NCBI GenBank assembly: GCA_024276305.1
Contig: JAJRXK010000040.1
Span: forward strand, 44,158-108,157
DNA length: 64,000 nucleotides
Direction: 5' to 3'
From: Candidatus Krumholzibacteriota bacterium
Lineage (GTDB): Bacteria > Krumholzibacteriota > Krumholzibacteriia > JAJRXK01
Shown: one piece after another, positions 19,373 through 29,300 of the stretch
Position numbering within the stretch: position 1 is the stretch's first letter
Layout: the number at the start of each line of letters is the position of its first letter
The notes under the pieces: generated by a model
The model's input: the letters and a program-made list of their open reading frames with translations, nothing else
The model's database searches: none
Told to the model about the DNA's origin: nothing
Translations under genes and position numbers: made by a program

Positions 19373-21226
19373 GTGGTTGCAGGGGTTGGAGTGGCTGGGA
19401 CCCGGGATCGGGCCGAGCTTCCCAACGAGGTGAAGTGGGATGTCACCCACATCTACGAGAGCCCACAGCAGTGGCAGGCCGCCTACGACTCCTTGGAAGA
19501 GATGATCGCCAGGACCGAGGCCATGCAGGGAACGATCTCGGAGGGTCCCGAAGTCCTGCTCGACTACTATCGCTTGCAGGACGAAGCGGGAAAGACCGCT
19601 TACAAGGTCTGGTACTATGTGAATCTGCAGCGTGATGTCGACCTGCGCAACAATGAGAAGAATGCTCAGAGGCAGCGCGTTCAGAGCCTCTTCGCCAAGT
19701 GGGAGACTGCATCTTCCTGGTTCACGCCGGAACTTCTGGAGATTCCTCTGGACCGGGTCCAAGGGTGGATGGAGGCGAATCCGGATTTGGCTCTCTATCG
19801 TTTCGCGATCGAGGAGCAATACCGTCTCCAAGAGCATGTCCTCGATGCCGAGGGAGAGCGACTGCTCTCGCTCAACTCCCAGTTCAATGATGCTCCCGCC
19901 GACATCTATGCGATGCTCTCGACCGCGGATACCGCGCCCAAGTCCATCACCCTCAGCGATGGCGAAGAGGTGGAAGTCACCAACGGCCAGTACTACGCGC
20001 GGCTGCAGACGGAACGGGACCAAACCGATCGTGAGGCGGTGTGGAGGGCGTTCTTCTCGAATTACCAAGAGAAACTGAATACCTATGCTTCGATCTACAA
20101 CGCTCTGTGCCAACGCGACTGGGCTACGGCTCAAGCGCGCCGCTACCCCAGCACTCTCGATGCCGCTCTCGATCGCAATGCGATCCCGACCTCGGTGGTA
20201 GAAACGCTCATCGAGGTCACCAAGAAGGGAGCGGCGCCTCTCCAGCGCTACTACGAGCTCCGCCGGCGTGCGCTCGGTCTGGAGAAGATCGCAATCTACG
20301 ATGGCTATTTGTCGCTGATCGAGGACGAGAAAGAATACCCCTACGACCAAGCCAAGGAGTGGGTGATCGCGGCGGTTGCCCCCCTGGGAGAAGACTATCA
20401 GTCGAAGTTGTCCTACGGACTCGGGCACAATTGGGCCGATGTCTATGAGAGCGAGGGAAAGAGAACCGGAGCCTACTCCGCGGGGGTCTATGGAGTTCAT
20501 CCCTATGTACTGCTCAACTACTCGGACACCATGAGCGATGTCTTCACCGTGGCGCACGAGATGGGCCACGCGATGCATTCTGTTCTCGCCACCGAGAATC
20601 AGCCCTTCGTCTACTCGGACTACACGATCTTCGTGGCCGAAGTCGCCTCGACCTTGAACGAAGGGTTGCTTCTGGACTACCTGCTCGAGAATACCGAGAA
20701 CCCCCGGGAACGGGTTCTATTGCTGCAGCATGCGATCGATCAGATCGCTCTGACCTATTACCGACAGGTCTGCTTTGCAGACTTCGAGTTGGAGGCCCAT
20801 CGGATGGTGGAGCGGGGAGAGCCAGTGACGGCCGAAGGCTTGACCGATCTCTACCACTCCCTCCTCGAAGAGTACTACGGCCCGGGAGTCGATCTCGACC
20901 GTCTCTACGGAATCACCTGGGCGCGGATTCCGCACTTCTATCGCACTCCCTACTACGTCTACCAGTATGCGACCTGTTTTGCTTCATCGGCCAAGATCCT
21001 GCAAGACATGCGAGATCCCGATCGCGGTCGGGCGAAGGCAGCCACGAAGAGATATCTGGAGCTGCTCTCGGCGGGCGGCAGCGACCACCCGGTTTCGCTG
21101 CTCCAAGCGGCCGGAGTCGATCTGACGCAGGCCTCGACGGTGCAGGCCGTGGTGGACGAGATGGACACTCTGGTGTCGAAGTTGGCGGTCGAACTCTCGA
21201 AGCTCGGCATCGATCCCGGGGAGTAG
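19373..21226 (+). CDS. pepF: Oligoendopeptidase F family metallopeptidase (M3B)
   Basis: 617 residues in this frame, starting at a GTG with no ribosome site. The real start is probably the ATG at 19321 with a frameshift between (see separate entry). M3 enzymes cleave short oligopeptides. The zinc motif is 'FTVAHEMGHAMHS' with the downstream Glu in 'FVAEVASTLNEGLLLDYLL'. N-terminal 'VKWDVTHIYESPQQWQ' and C-terminal 'YYVYQYATCFASSAKI' are standard PepF landmarks. If the signal peptide is restored the enzyme is exported, unlike the cytosolic PepF of Firmicutes. It converges on the proline iminopeptidase gene. Confidence 0.9.
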   Translation: MVAGVGVAGTRDRAELPNEVKWDVTHIYESPQQWQAAYDSLEEMIARTEAMQGTISEGPEVLLDYYRLQDEAGKTAYKVWYYVNLQRDVDLRNNEKNAQRQRVQSLFAKWETASSWFTPELLEIPLDRVQGWMEANPDLALYRFAIEEQYRLQEHVLDAEGERLLSLNSQFNDAPADIYAMLSTADTAPKSITLSDGEEVEVTNGQYYARLQTERDQTDREAVWRAFFSNYQEKLNTYASIYNALCQRDWATAQARRYPSTLDAALDRNAIPTSVVETLIEVTKKGAAPLQRYYELRRRALGLEKIAIYDGYLSLIEDEKEYPYDQAKEWVIAAVAPLGEDYQSKLSYGLGHNWADVYESEGKRTGAYSAGVYGVHPYVLLNYSDTMSDVFTVAHEMGHAMHSVLATENQPFVYSDYTIFVAEVASTLNEGLLLDYLLENTENPRERVLLLQHAIDQIALTYYRQVCFADFELEAHRMVERGEPVTAEGLTDLYHSLLEEYYGPGVDLDRLYGITWARIPHFYRTPYYVYQYATCFASSAKILQDMRDPDRGRAKAATKRYLELLSAGGSDHPVSLLQAAGVDLTQASTVQAVVDEMDTLVSKLAVELSKLGIDPGE

Positions 21227-21241
21227 GCGCCGAGGAACCGT

Positions 21242-21274
21242 CGAGGGGCGGGTCGCAGTACTCCCCACCCCTCG
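21242..21274. terminator. Hairpin between convergent peptidase genes
   Basis: CGAGGGGCGGG (21242-21252) pairs with CCCACCCCTCG (21264-21274) with one C-A mismatch. No U-tract on either side; a shared terminator is likely from its position only. Confidence 0.4.
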
Positions 21275-21286
21275 GCCTCACCGACC

Positions 21287-22240
21287 TCAGAGCGCTGCGA
21301 ACTCGTCCGTGGCGCTCACCAGTCGATCGATGATTCCCACTTCGGTGCCCGAGTGGCCTGCATCGGGCACGACGTGGAATGCGGCTTCGGGCCACCGTCG
21401 ATGAAGGGCCCAGGCGGTTTTCATCGGACAGACCACATCGTAGCGTCCCTGCACGATCACCGCGGGGATCTGTCGGATTCGGTCCACGTTGTCGAGAAGC
21501 TGGTTCGGTTGGTCGAAGAATCCGCCGTGGGTGAAGTAGTGGCACTCGATGCGGGCGAAGGCCTCGGCGAAACGTTCCTCGCCGGTACGATCGATGAGTT
21601 CGGCGTTGGGGAGAAGTTTCGAGGTGCTGCCCTCCCAGACACTCCAGGCCCGGGCGGCCTCGGCCCGGATGGCCGGATCGTCACTGGTGAGACGGCGATA
21701 GTAGGCCGCGACCAGATCTCCACGTTCCGCCTCCGGGATGGGAGCAAGGTACTCTTCCCAGGCGTCGGGATAGATGGCATTGGCGCCCTCTTGGTAGAAC
21801 CAACGGATTTCCTCGGGCCGGAGCAGAAAGATGCCCCGCAGGACAAGGGCCATCACCCGGTCCGGATGCGTTTGAGCGTAGGCCAGGCTGAGTGTGCTGC
21901 CCCAACTCCCTCCGAAGACGACCCAACGCTCGATGCCCAGCTCCTCACGGATGCGCTCCATGTCTGCGACGAGGTCCCAGGTGGTGTTCTCCTCGAGGCA
22001 GGCGTGGGGGGTGCTCTGCCCGCAGCCGCGCTGGTCGAAGAGGACCAGGTGGTAACGAGAGGGGTCGAAGTAGCGGCGGTAGATGGGCTCGATTCCGCCC
22101 CCGGGTCCGCCATGAACGAAGATGGCCGGTTGCCCCGACTCGGCCCCGATTTCTTCGAAGTAGATTTCGTGGAGACCGCTCACCGCGAGGCGATGGGTCG
22201 CGAAGGGCTCGATCGCGGGGTAGAGCTTGCGTTTGGACAC
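21287..22240 (-). CDS. pip: Proline iminopeptidase (alpha/beta hydrolase, S33)
   Basis: 317 residues from a GTG at 22240 with GGGAGA upstream. A GTG at 22267, overlapping the stop of the M1 gene by four bases, is the alternative. The enzyme removes N-terminal proline from peptides. Family markers are 'FVHGGPGGG' (oxyanion hole), 'LVLFDQRGCGQSTPH', the nucleophile elbow 'VVFGGSWGSTLSLAYA' and the late catalytic residues in 'GRYDVVCP' and 'PDAGHSG'. No signal peptide is visible, so it acts in the cytosol. It follows the secreted M1 aminopeptidase gene with no gap. Confidence 0.93.
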   Translation of the reverse strand: MSKRKLYPAIEPFATHRLAVSGLHEIYFEEIGAESGQPAIFVHGGPGGGIEPIYRRYFDPSRYHLVLFDQRGCGQSTPHACLEENTTWDLVADMERIREELGIERWVVFGGSWGSTLSLAYAQTHPDRVMALVLRGIFLLRPEEIRWFYQEGANAIYPDAWEEYLAPIPEAERGDLVAAYYRRLTSDDPAIRAEAARAWSVWEGSTSKLLPNAELIDRTGEERFAEAFARIECHYFTHGGFFDQPNQLLDNVDRIRQIPAVIVQGRYDVVCPMKTAWALHRRWPEAAFHVVPDAGHSGTEVGIIDRLVSATDEFAAL

Positions 22241-22263
22241 AGGAATTCTCCCGATGGATGACC

Positions 22264-25017
22264 TCACCGAACCAGGGTGACCTTCTGGTGGTCCGAGGCA
22301 CTTTCACCAAGGAGTCGGACGGTGTACACCCCCGAAGCGACATCGCGACCTCCATCGTCGGTGCCGTCCCAGAGGACCCCACTCTCTCCGGCGGGGCGAT
22401 CTTCGTCAAGCAGGGAGCGTACCAGGCGTCCGCGCAGATCGAAGACCTTCACCGACACGTGCGTCTCCTCGGGAAGGTAGAAGCGAATGCGGCTGCGGGG
22501 ATTGAAGGGATTGGGGACGCTCGGAAGCAATCTCTCACGACCCAAGCTCGGGAGAGGAGCGGTGGCGGTGGGGATCGGGGGTTCCTGGAAGAGGTCGGCC
22601 AGGATGATCTGGGTGTTGGTGCGCAGGGCCGCATGATCCCATCGATAGGGCCGACCCGAGACGAAGGCGAAATGTCCCCCGCTCGGTCGCAACGATCCGC
22701 CTCCGATCGGATGTTCCCAGACTCCGAGGCCTCGGCTCACGGCGAAGCTCGAGTCCTCCGTGAAGAGCAACGCGGCTTCGGGGCGTTGGAAGGTGGTTTC
22801 GAAGACGGCGTTGAAGTTCTGGAATCCGGTACGGGACATGTTCACGAGGCCGAAGTCTGCGGCGGTGGCCGCCTGGATCGTATTCGTCGGATTCTCGGCG
22901 AAGGTCAACCCCAGGTAGTCCGCTCGTGCGGGCGGCAGGAAGTCCTGGCCCAAGCGCGACATCAGCAGCACATTTCCTCCCTGGTTCAGGTAGGACAGAA
23001 TCGCCGCGTCGGCCCAGGGCTGGAGATCCCCCTGATAGTTGTTTCCCACCCAAACCACGGTGGAGAATTGGCCGAGGATCGAGGACGGGATCGATCCGTG
23101 TCCCAAGGGAGGAGGGAGCGCCGGATCGTAGCCGCCGGCAGGAGTCGGAAAGATGTCCCAGAATTCGAAGGGATAGTTTCCGGTGAAGATGCTGTCGGCG
23201 TGGGCGCTGACGATCTCGGTGCCGTATACGCTCCAGTTGACTCCATTCACCACCAAGATGCCGCGGTGGAAGGTGGGGGATTGGACCGAAGTCTCCGTGG
23301 TGTGCAACACCCATCCCTCGGGATCGAGGATCAGGTCGGTGGCCGGTTCGGCGGAAGAAATCACGAAGGTCTGCGACCTGGCGTTGGCGTTGACGACGTG
23401 GTCCGCGGTGGTTGTGGAGGTGACGACGCGCAGAGTGAGGGGCATCTCGAAGAGAGCGTTCGACTGGAGCTGTTCGAGAGTCACGTTGACGTCCCACGCG
23501 GTGCCGTTGGGAGTCGAATCGAAACTGAGGGCATAGGTGGGAAAGTACTCCTGGTCGATCCACTGATCGAAGAATTGCTGGAGTGCAAGGCCACTGGTTG
23601 CTTCGGCCACCCGCTGCACGTCTGCCGTGGTGGCGGTCCCATATCGGACCGAGGGATCGCTGGTGTAGTCCTGCAGAAACTGGAAGAAGACCGTGTCGCC
23701 CATCATTCCGCGGAGCATGTGGAGCACCCACGAGGCCTTGTTGTAGGTGAGTCCGCTGTCGAAGACGCGGCCGAAGTCGTTCAGCGAAGACACCGGCACC
23801 CGGATGGTTCCTCCCCCGTAGTACTTCGCGGCGTTCATTTCGGCAAAATACCCTGCCGGGCCCTCGTTGGCCTCGCGCCAGAGGGCTTCTCCGTAGGTGG
23901 CAAATCCCTCGTTGGTCCAGATTTCGGTGAAGCTCTCGCAGGTGATCTGATCGCCGAACCATTGGTGAGTCAACTCATGGGCGATGAGACCCGACGAGGT
24001 CCAGACCACCAGGCTGGTCGCGGTCTGGTGCTCCATCCCTCCGCCCCAATTGAACTGAGCTTGACCGTATTTCTCTCCGGGGAAGGGCCAGGGGCCGAAG
24101 AGTCCTTCGTAGGTCTGGAGCATGCTCACGGTGGAGTTCGCCGCATTCAGGGCCGATGAGGCTTGGTTGGAGTAGCTCCAGACGGTCACCGGAAGAGGAC
24201 CTCCGACGCCGCCATTCCAGGTCACGGTCTGCTCGACATAGGCGTGAGCCGCGACGGAGACCAAGTAGGGGGCGATGGGGAATCGTTCCTTCCATCGGAA
24301 GCGTCGAGTCGTGCCCAGGTCGTCGATTCCCTCGAGGATCCCGTTGGATACGGCGATCAGCGGAGTGGGAACGATGAAGGAGATGGCCATGGAGTCGGCC
24401 TTGTCCGACGGGGTGTCCTTGATGGGCCACCAAGTACGGGCGCCGAAGGGCTCACTCAGGCTCCAGATCAAGTCGCTTCCATTGGCGGTATCGAAACCGA
24501 ATGTCCCTTGGCTCTGGTCCGGAGAGCCGCCGTAGTCGATCTCGACGGTGAACTCCTCACCGGGGGCGTAGCTCCGGTCGAGGTCCACTCGAAGGAGATC
24601 GCCGGTGTGGGTGAAGGCCGCGGTTCCGGCCGCGTTGCGGGCGGCGACCACGCCGAGGGCTCCGTCGAGGTCCAGGACCGCTTGGGCGAGGGGCGCTCCC
24701 ACCACCCGGGCGCGGTAGATCACTGTGCCGTCGAGGCGGGCGAGAGCGGGATCGAGGGCGAGTTGGAGCTCCACGTAGGCGGTGTCCATCTGGAGTTGTT
24801 CCGCCGTCGGCGGCGGCGATTTGGCCAGGAAGGCTCGGGTGGCCCGGGCCGCCTTGGCTTGGGCCTCCTGCAGACGATAGGGGGCGTAGGGAGCGTCTTG
24901 GACTTGGCCGCGCGCAGAGCCGGCTGGCGTGAGGGCGGTCGCGAGGAGGAGCGCGGTCGAGGTCCATCGGAGAGCGGCGCGCGCGAGACGAATCGGAAAG
25001 GACATGTTGGCACCCAT
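22264..25017 (-). CDS. Secreted M1-family aminopeptidase with FlgD/T9SS-like C-terminal domain
   Basis: 917 residues. The start has a signal peptide ('ALRWTSTALLLATALTPAG'). The M1 gluzincin core has 'FNWGGGMEHQTATSLV' in the place of the GAMEN motif, the zinc site 'LIAHELTHQWFGDQI' and the third ligand Glu in 'IWTNEGFATYGEALW'. After the catalytic part come ~200 residues of unassigned beta-rich sequence. The final ~85 residues are a FlgD-Ig/T9SS type-A-like domain: 'SVPNPFNPRSRIRFYLPE', 'VFDLRGRLVRSLL', 'LWDGTDDGGRDVASGVYTVR'. Such tails are typical of exported proteins in FCB-group bacteria. It probably digests peptides outside the cell or at the surface. Confidence 0.9.
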   Translation of the reverse strand: MGANMSFPIRLARAALRWTSTALLLATALTPAGSARGQVQDAPYAPYRLQEAQAKAARATRAFLAKSPPPTAEQLQMDTAYVELQLALDPALARLDGTVIYRARVVGAPLAQAVLDLDGALGVVAARNAAGTAAFTHTGDLLRVDLDRSYAPGEEFTVEIDYGGSPDQSQGTFGFDTANGSDLIWSLSEPFGARTWWPIKDTPSDKADSMAISFIVPTPLIAVSNGILEGIDDLGTTRRFRWKERFPIAPYLVSVAAHAYVEQTVTWNGGVGGPLPVTVWSYSNQASSALNAANSTVSMLQTYEGLFGPWPFPGEKYGQAQFNWGGGMEHQTATSLVVWTSSGLIAHELTHQWFGDQITCESFTEIWTNEGFATYGEALWREANEGPAGYFAEMNAAKYYGGGTIRVPVSSLNDFGRVFDSGLTYNKASWVLHMLRGMMGDTVFFQFLQDYTSDPSVRYGTATTADVQRVAEATSGLALQQFFDQWIDQEYFPTYALSFDSTPNGTAWDVNVTLEQLQSNALFEMPLTLRVVTSTTTADHVVNANARSQTFVISSAEPATDLILDPEGWVLHTTETSVQSPTFHRGILVVNGVNWSVYGTEIVSAHADSIFTGNYPFEFWDIFPTPAGGYDPALPPPLGHGSIPSSILGQFSTVVWVGNNYQGDLQPWADAAILSYLNQGGNVLLMSRLGQDFLPPARADYLGLTFAENPTNTIQAATAADFGLVNMSRTGFQNFNAVFETTFQRPEAALLFTEDSSFAVSRGLGVWEHPIGGGSLRPSGGHFAFVSGRPYRWDHAALRTNTQIILADLFQEPPIPTATAPLPSLGRERLLPSVPNPFNPRSRIRFYLPEETHVSVKVFDLRGRLVRSLLDEDRPAGESGVLWDGTDDGGRDVASGVYTVRLLGESASDHQKVTLVR

Positions 25018-25184
25018 GAGAGAGGGGCAGGGGGGTGGGAACGATCATAGCAGAAGCCGGGGCTCGACGGACAGGCTCGCGGCTGTAACATCCAAGAGTC
25101 TCCGCCGTAGACAGTGGGTTCGGAGGGTGCGCACGGGCGCGCTCGCAGAATCGGACCCTCACCCGCCATCCACCGGAGGTCGAC

Positions 25185-26312
25185 GTGCGTCGAGTCCTCA
25201 CTCCACCCTTCGTTCGTTCCACGTTGGTTCTTCTGCTGGCGCTCGGCGCCGCCGCTTGCGGTCGCACTGGCTCCGCAGAAGGGGAGGCCAAGGACACTTC
25301 AGAGGAGGCCGCCGCGGACAGCAGTGGGTCGCAGACCGAAGCGGTTCCGGTCGAAGTGGTCGTGGTGGATCGGGGTCCCATGGAGTCTGTCCTGTCCTCG
25401 AGCTCGACTCTCGAAGCGGAGTCGCAGATCTACGTGGTGGCAGAGGCGGCACGTCGCGTGCGGGAGCGCTACGTCGAAGAAGGCGATCATGTGGAGCGCG
25501 GAGATCTGCTCGTGCGCTTGCAAGACGACGAGCAGCGCAGCGCGCTGGCCAAGGCCGAGAGTCTTCTGGACCAGGCCCGTCGAGAATTCGAACGGCAGCA
25601 ACGTCTGCGGGAGAGAGATCTGACTTCCGACAAGGCCCTGAACGACGCGCGGTCGAGCTTCGAACAGCGTCAACTCGAACTCGAGGATGCCCAGCGCGAA
25701 CTCGGTTACACTCAGGTACGGGCACCCATCTCGGGGACGGTCGTCGAGCGCTTCGTGAATGTGGGAGACCAGGTGAGCCTCGGAACCCAGCTCTGCCAGA
25801 TCATCGACTTCACTTCTCTCATCGCCTATGTCTACGTGCCGGAGAAGGACCTGATCCGACTCGAAGTGGGTCAGCCGGTGCGCCTGAGGGTGCCTGCCCT
25901 CGGCGACCAAAGCTACGAATGTTCGGTCAAACGCATCTCTCCCATCGTCGATGCCCGTTCGGGCACGATCAAGGTGACGATCGACGTGGGCGATCAACCT
26001 GGACTGCGTCCGGGGCTCTACGTGGACATCGACATCGTCACCGACATTCGGGTCGCGGCCCTTCGGGTGCCGAAACGGGCCATCGTCTACGGAGAGGACC
26101 AACTCTTCGTCTTTCGGGTGAGTAACGGGGGCATCGCCCACCGCGTGCTCCTCATTCCCGAGCTCGAGGACCGGGAATTCGTCGTCCCCGCCTCCGGGAT
26201 TGCAGAAGGGGATTCTCTGGTGACTGCGGGTCAGGCCGGCCTGAAGGATGGCGCTCGAGTCCGAGTCGTGAATCGCGAGGCCGAAACCGCGATCGAGGCA
26301 GCCCGGTCGTGA
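25185..26312 (+). CDS. RND efflux periplasmic adaptor (membrane fusion lipoprotein)
   Basis: 375 residues from a GTG with GGAGG upstream. The signal ends in a lipobox ('LALGAAACGR'), so the protein is lipid-anchored. A short acidic linker is followed by the biotinyl/lipoyl-like half motifs ('ARRVRERYVEEGDHVERGDL' and 'VRAPISGTVVERFVNVGDQV') around a ~60-residue coiled-coil hairpin, then beta-barrel and membrane-proximal domains. This is the HlyD/AcrA layout. It links an inner-membrane RND pump to an outer-membrane channel; no channel gene is nearby. The stop overlaps the start of the first permease gene. Confidence 0.9.
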   Translation: MRRVLTPPFVRSTLVLLLALGAAACGRTGSAEGEAKDTSEEAAADSSGSQTEAVPVEVVVVDRGPMESVLSSSSTLEAESQIYVVAEAARRVRERYVEEGDHVERGDLLVRLQDDEQRSALAKAESLLDQARREFERQQRLRERDLTSDKALNDARSSFEQRQLELEDAQRELGYTQVRAPISGTVVERFVNVGDQVSLGTQLCQIIDFTSLIAYVYVPEKDLIRLEVGQPVRLRVPALGDQSYECSVKRISPIVDARSGTIKVTIDVGDQPGLRPGLYVDIDIVTDIRVAALRVPKRAIVYGEDQLFVFRVSNGGIAHRVLLIPELEDREFVVPASGIAEGDSLVTAGQAGLKDGARVRVVNREAETAIEAARS

Positions 26313-29300
26313 GTACCAAGTCCTTCGTCACCGATCGCCCGGTGGCGATCCTGATGATTTTTCTGGCGGCGGTAGTCTTCGGCTATTTCTCCTACGACCG
26401 TCTTCCCGTCCAATTGATGCCGGATCTGAGCTACCCGACCGTCACCGTCCGCACCGAGTACCCCGGAGCCGCGCCCGAAGAAGTGGAAAACGACATCAGC
26501 CGCCCGGTCGAAGAGGCACTCGGAGTCATCGGTGGTCTTCAGCGCATCAGCAGCGTGAGCCGGGTCGGGGTGAGCGATGTGGTGATGGAGTTCACCTGGG
26601 ATACGGATATCTCCGATGCCACCCAGGACATTCTCGAACGTCTCGATCTCGTCCTTCTTCCCGAGGAAGCCGAACGCCCTCTCATCCTCCACTTCGACCC
26701 GAGCCTCGATCCGGTGCTGGAGCTGAGCCTCTCGGGCGCGGGAGTGGGATTCGAAGGCGAGGAAGGGCTGCGACGGCTGCGACGCATTGCGGAGCTGCAG
26801 GTGAAGAGGCAGATCGAGCCCATCGCGGGAGTCGCTGCGGCGCGGGTGAAGGGAGGGCTCGAAGAAGAAGTGCGCGTCGCCGTGCGCGCGGACCAATTGC
26901 GGCGGTCCGGGATCAGTCTGCAGCAAGTGATCGACCGCATCGCGGCCGAGAACATCAACGTGGCGGGCGGCACGATCGAAGAGGGACGAACCGAATATCT
27001 CGTGCGGACCCTCAACGAATATGTCGACCTCGACCAGATCCGCGACACCATCGTGGTGGTCCTCGAAGGGCACCCGGTGAGAGTGCGGGATCTGGCGACG
27101 GTGGAGATGTCGCACAAGGAGCGGCAGATCGTCACTCACACCGGGGGAGTCCCCAGTGTACAGATTCAGATCTTCAAGGAGGCCGACGCCAATATCGTGG
27201 CTCTGGCCCAACGCATCTACGCTCGGGTGGGAGTGATCGAGGAACAGGGGGTGTCGACGGTCGCGAGTCCGCGTGGACGCCGGGGCGCGGGCTCCGGTCT
27301 GGCTCAACAACTCTACGACAACGAAGGAGTGCGTCTCGAGATCACCGCAGATCGGTCGGTATTCATCGAGAGCAGTGTGCGCGAGGTTCGACAGACGGCT
27401 CTGTTCGGCGGGGTCCTCGCCATTCTCATTCTCTTTCTCTTCCTGGGAGAGGTGAGAAGCACCCTCATCATCGCTCTCAGCATTCCCATATCGCTGCTGG
27501 TGGCATTCGCTCCGTTGAATCTCTGGGGAGTGTCTCTCAACATCATGTCCTTGGGAGGGCTCGCTCTGGGCATCGGGATGCTGGTCGACTCGTCCATCGT
27601 GGTGCTCGAGTCGATCCATCGGTGTCGCCAAGAGGGAGACGGGATTCGGGAGGCCGCGATTCGCGGAACTTCCGAGGTGCGGGCCGCGGTGTTGGCTTCG
27701 ACCATGACCACGATCGCGGTCTTTTTCCCCATGGTCTTCGTGGAGGGCGTCGCCGGCCAAGCCTTCGGAGATCTGGGGATCGCGGTGGTGGTCTCCCTCC
27801 TGGGATCCGTCGCGGTGGCGGTCTACTTCATTCCCATGTTGGCGAGTCGTGGTGCGGCGAGCGGTGGGGGAGGGATCATTCGGCCCATTTCGTGGTTGCA
27901 TTTCGGATCAGTACACCAACTCCGCCGGTCTTTCGGCGGTCATCGGCGTCGGACTCTGTTCTTCTTGCCTCTGCCCCTCTACTGGATTCTGCGGGCCCTG
28001 ATCGGTCTGGGCTTGGAATTGTTGGGGAAGGCGATGCTGGCCGTCGTCGCTTTGGTACTCGTGGTGATCGTGAAGCTCGTCTTTCCCCTGCTCGTCTTCT
28101 TCCGAGAGAGAATCCTGGTGTGGCCTCTTCGAGGCGTGGGTCAGCTGTTGAACGCCCTCCAAGAGGGCTATCCTCGGCTCCTGCGTTGGTCGCTCTCCCA
28201 TACCGCCGCGATGATGGGGCTCATGGCGGTGATCGTGGTGTTGACGGCCATCGGAGCCCAGAACCTCGACAGTGAATTGTTGCCCGAGGTGCACCAGGGC
28301 GAGTTCACCTTCGAATTGAGCCTGCCAGTGGGGACTCCGATCGAGAGAACGGAGTCGGTACTGAGAGGGGTGGAGCGGGCGATCCTCGCGGACCGAGAGG
28401 GGATCGCACAACTCTTGGTGACCTACGGCTTCGATCCGGCGGAATCCCAGCGCAGTGACGAGGGCGAACACACGGCCCGATTCAAGGTCCTAGTCGCTCC
28501 CGAAGGGCGAAGCGCGGAGGCCGAAGAGGCTCTTCTTCGCCGACTGAGGACACGATTCGAGGGGATTCCCGATCTGGAAGTGAATGTCACCCGTCCGGTT
28601 CTCTTCAGCTCCAAGACTCCGATCGAGGTCGAGGTCCACGGCGATGATCTCCGCCAGTTGCGTCGCATGTCCGAGACGGTTCAAATGGCATTGTCCGAGG
28701 TCGACGAACTTGCCGACGTCCAGGCTTCGCTCCGTGCGGGGGCCCCCGAGGTCCAGGTCATCTACGACCGTGAGCGCCTGATGCGCTACGGCCTGAATCT
28801 CGGCGAGGTGGCCCGCCGCATCCGGGACCGGGTCAAGGGCTATGAGGCGACCCGTCTCAACCGCGTCGATCGCCGGATTCCGATGGTCGTGCAATATGCC
28901 CAAGAGGACCGACGGTCGGTCGAAGACGTTGAAGAGATGGTGGTGAATCCTGGCGCCGAACGCCCGATTCAACTTGCCTCCGTGGCGGCGGTTCGTCTGG
29001 GAGAGGGGCCGAGCGAAGTGCGACGCATCGACGGGCGCCGGGTGGCTCTGCTGCGGGCCAATCTGGACCATGGATCGCTCGGGGCGGCGGTGACCGCGAT
29101 CGAAAGTCGTCTGGATCGGTTGGATTGGCCGGCCGACATGACCTACTACATCAGCGGGCAGAACGAGGAATGGGAACGAAGCCGGTCGAGCCTCTACCTC
29201 GCCCTCGGCCTCTCGATCTTCCTCGTCTACGTGATCATGGCCATCCAATTCGAATCCCTGCTCCATCCCTTGGTGATCATGTTCACCATTCCCCTCGCCT

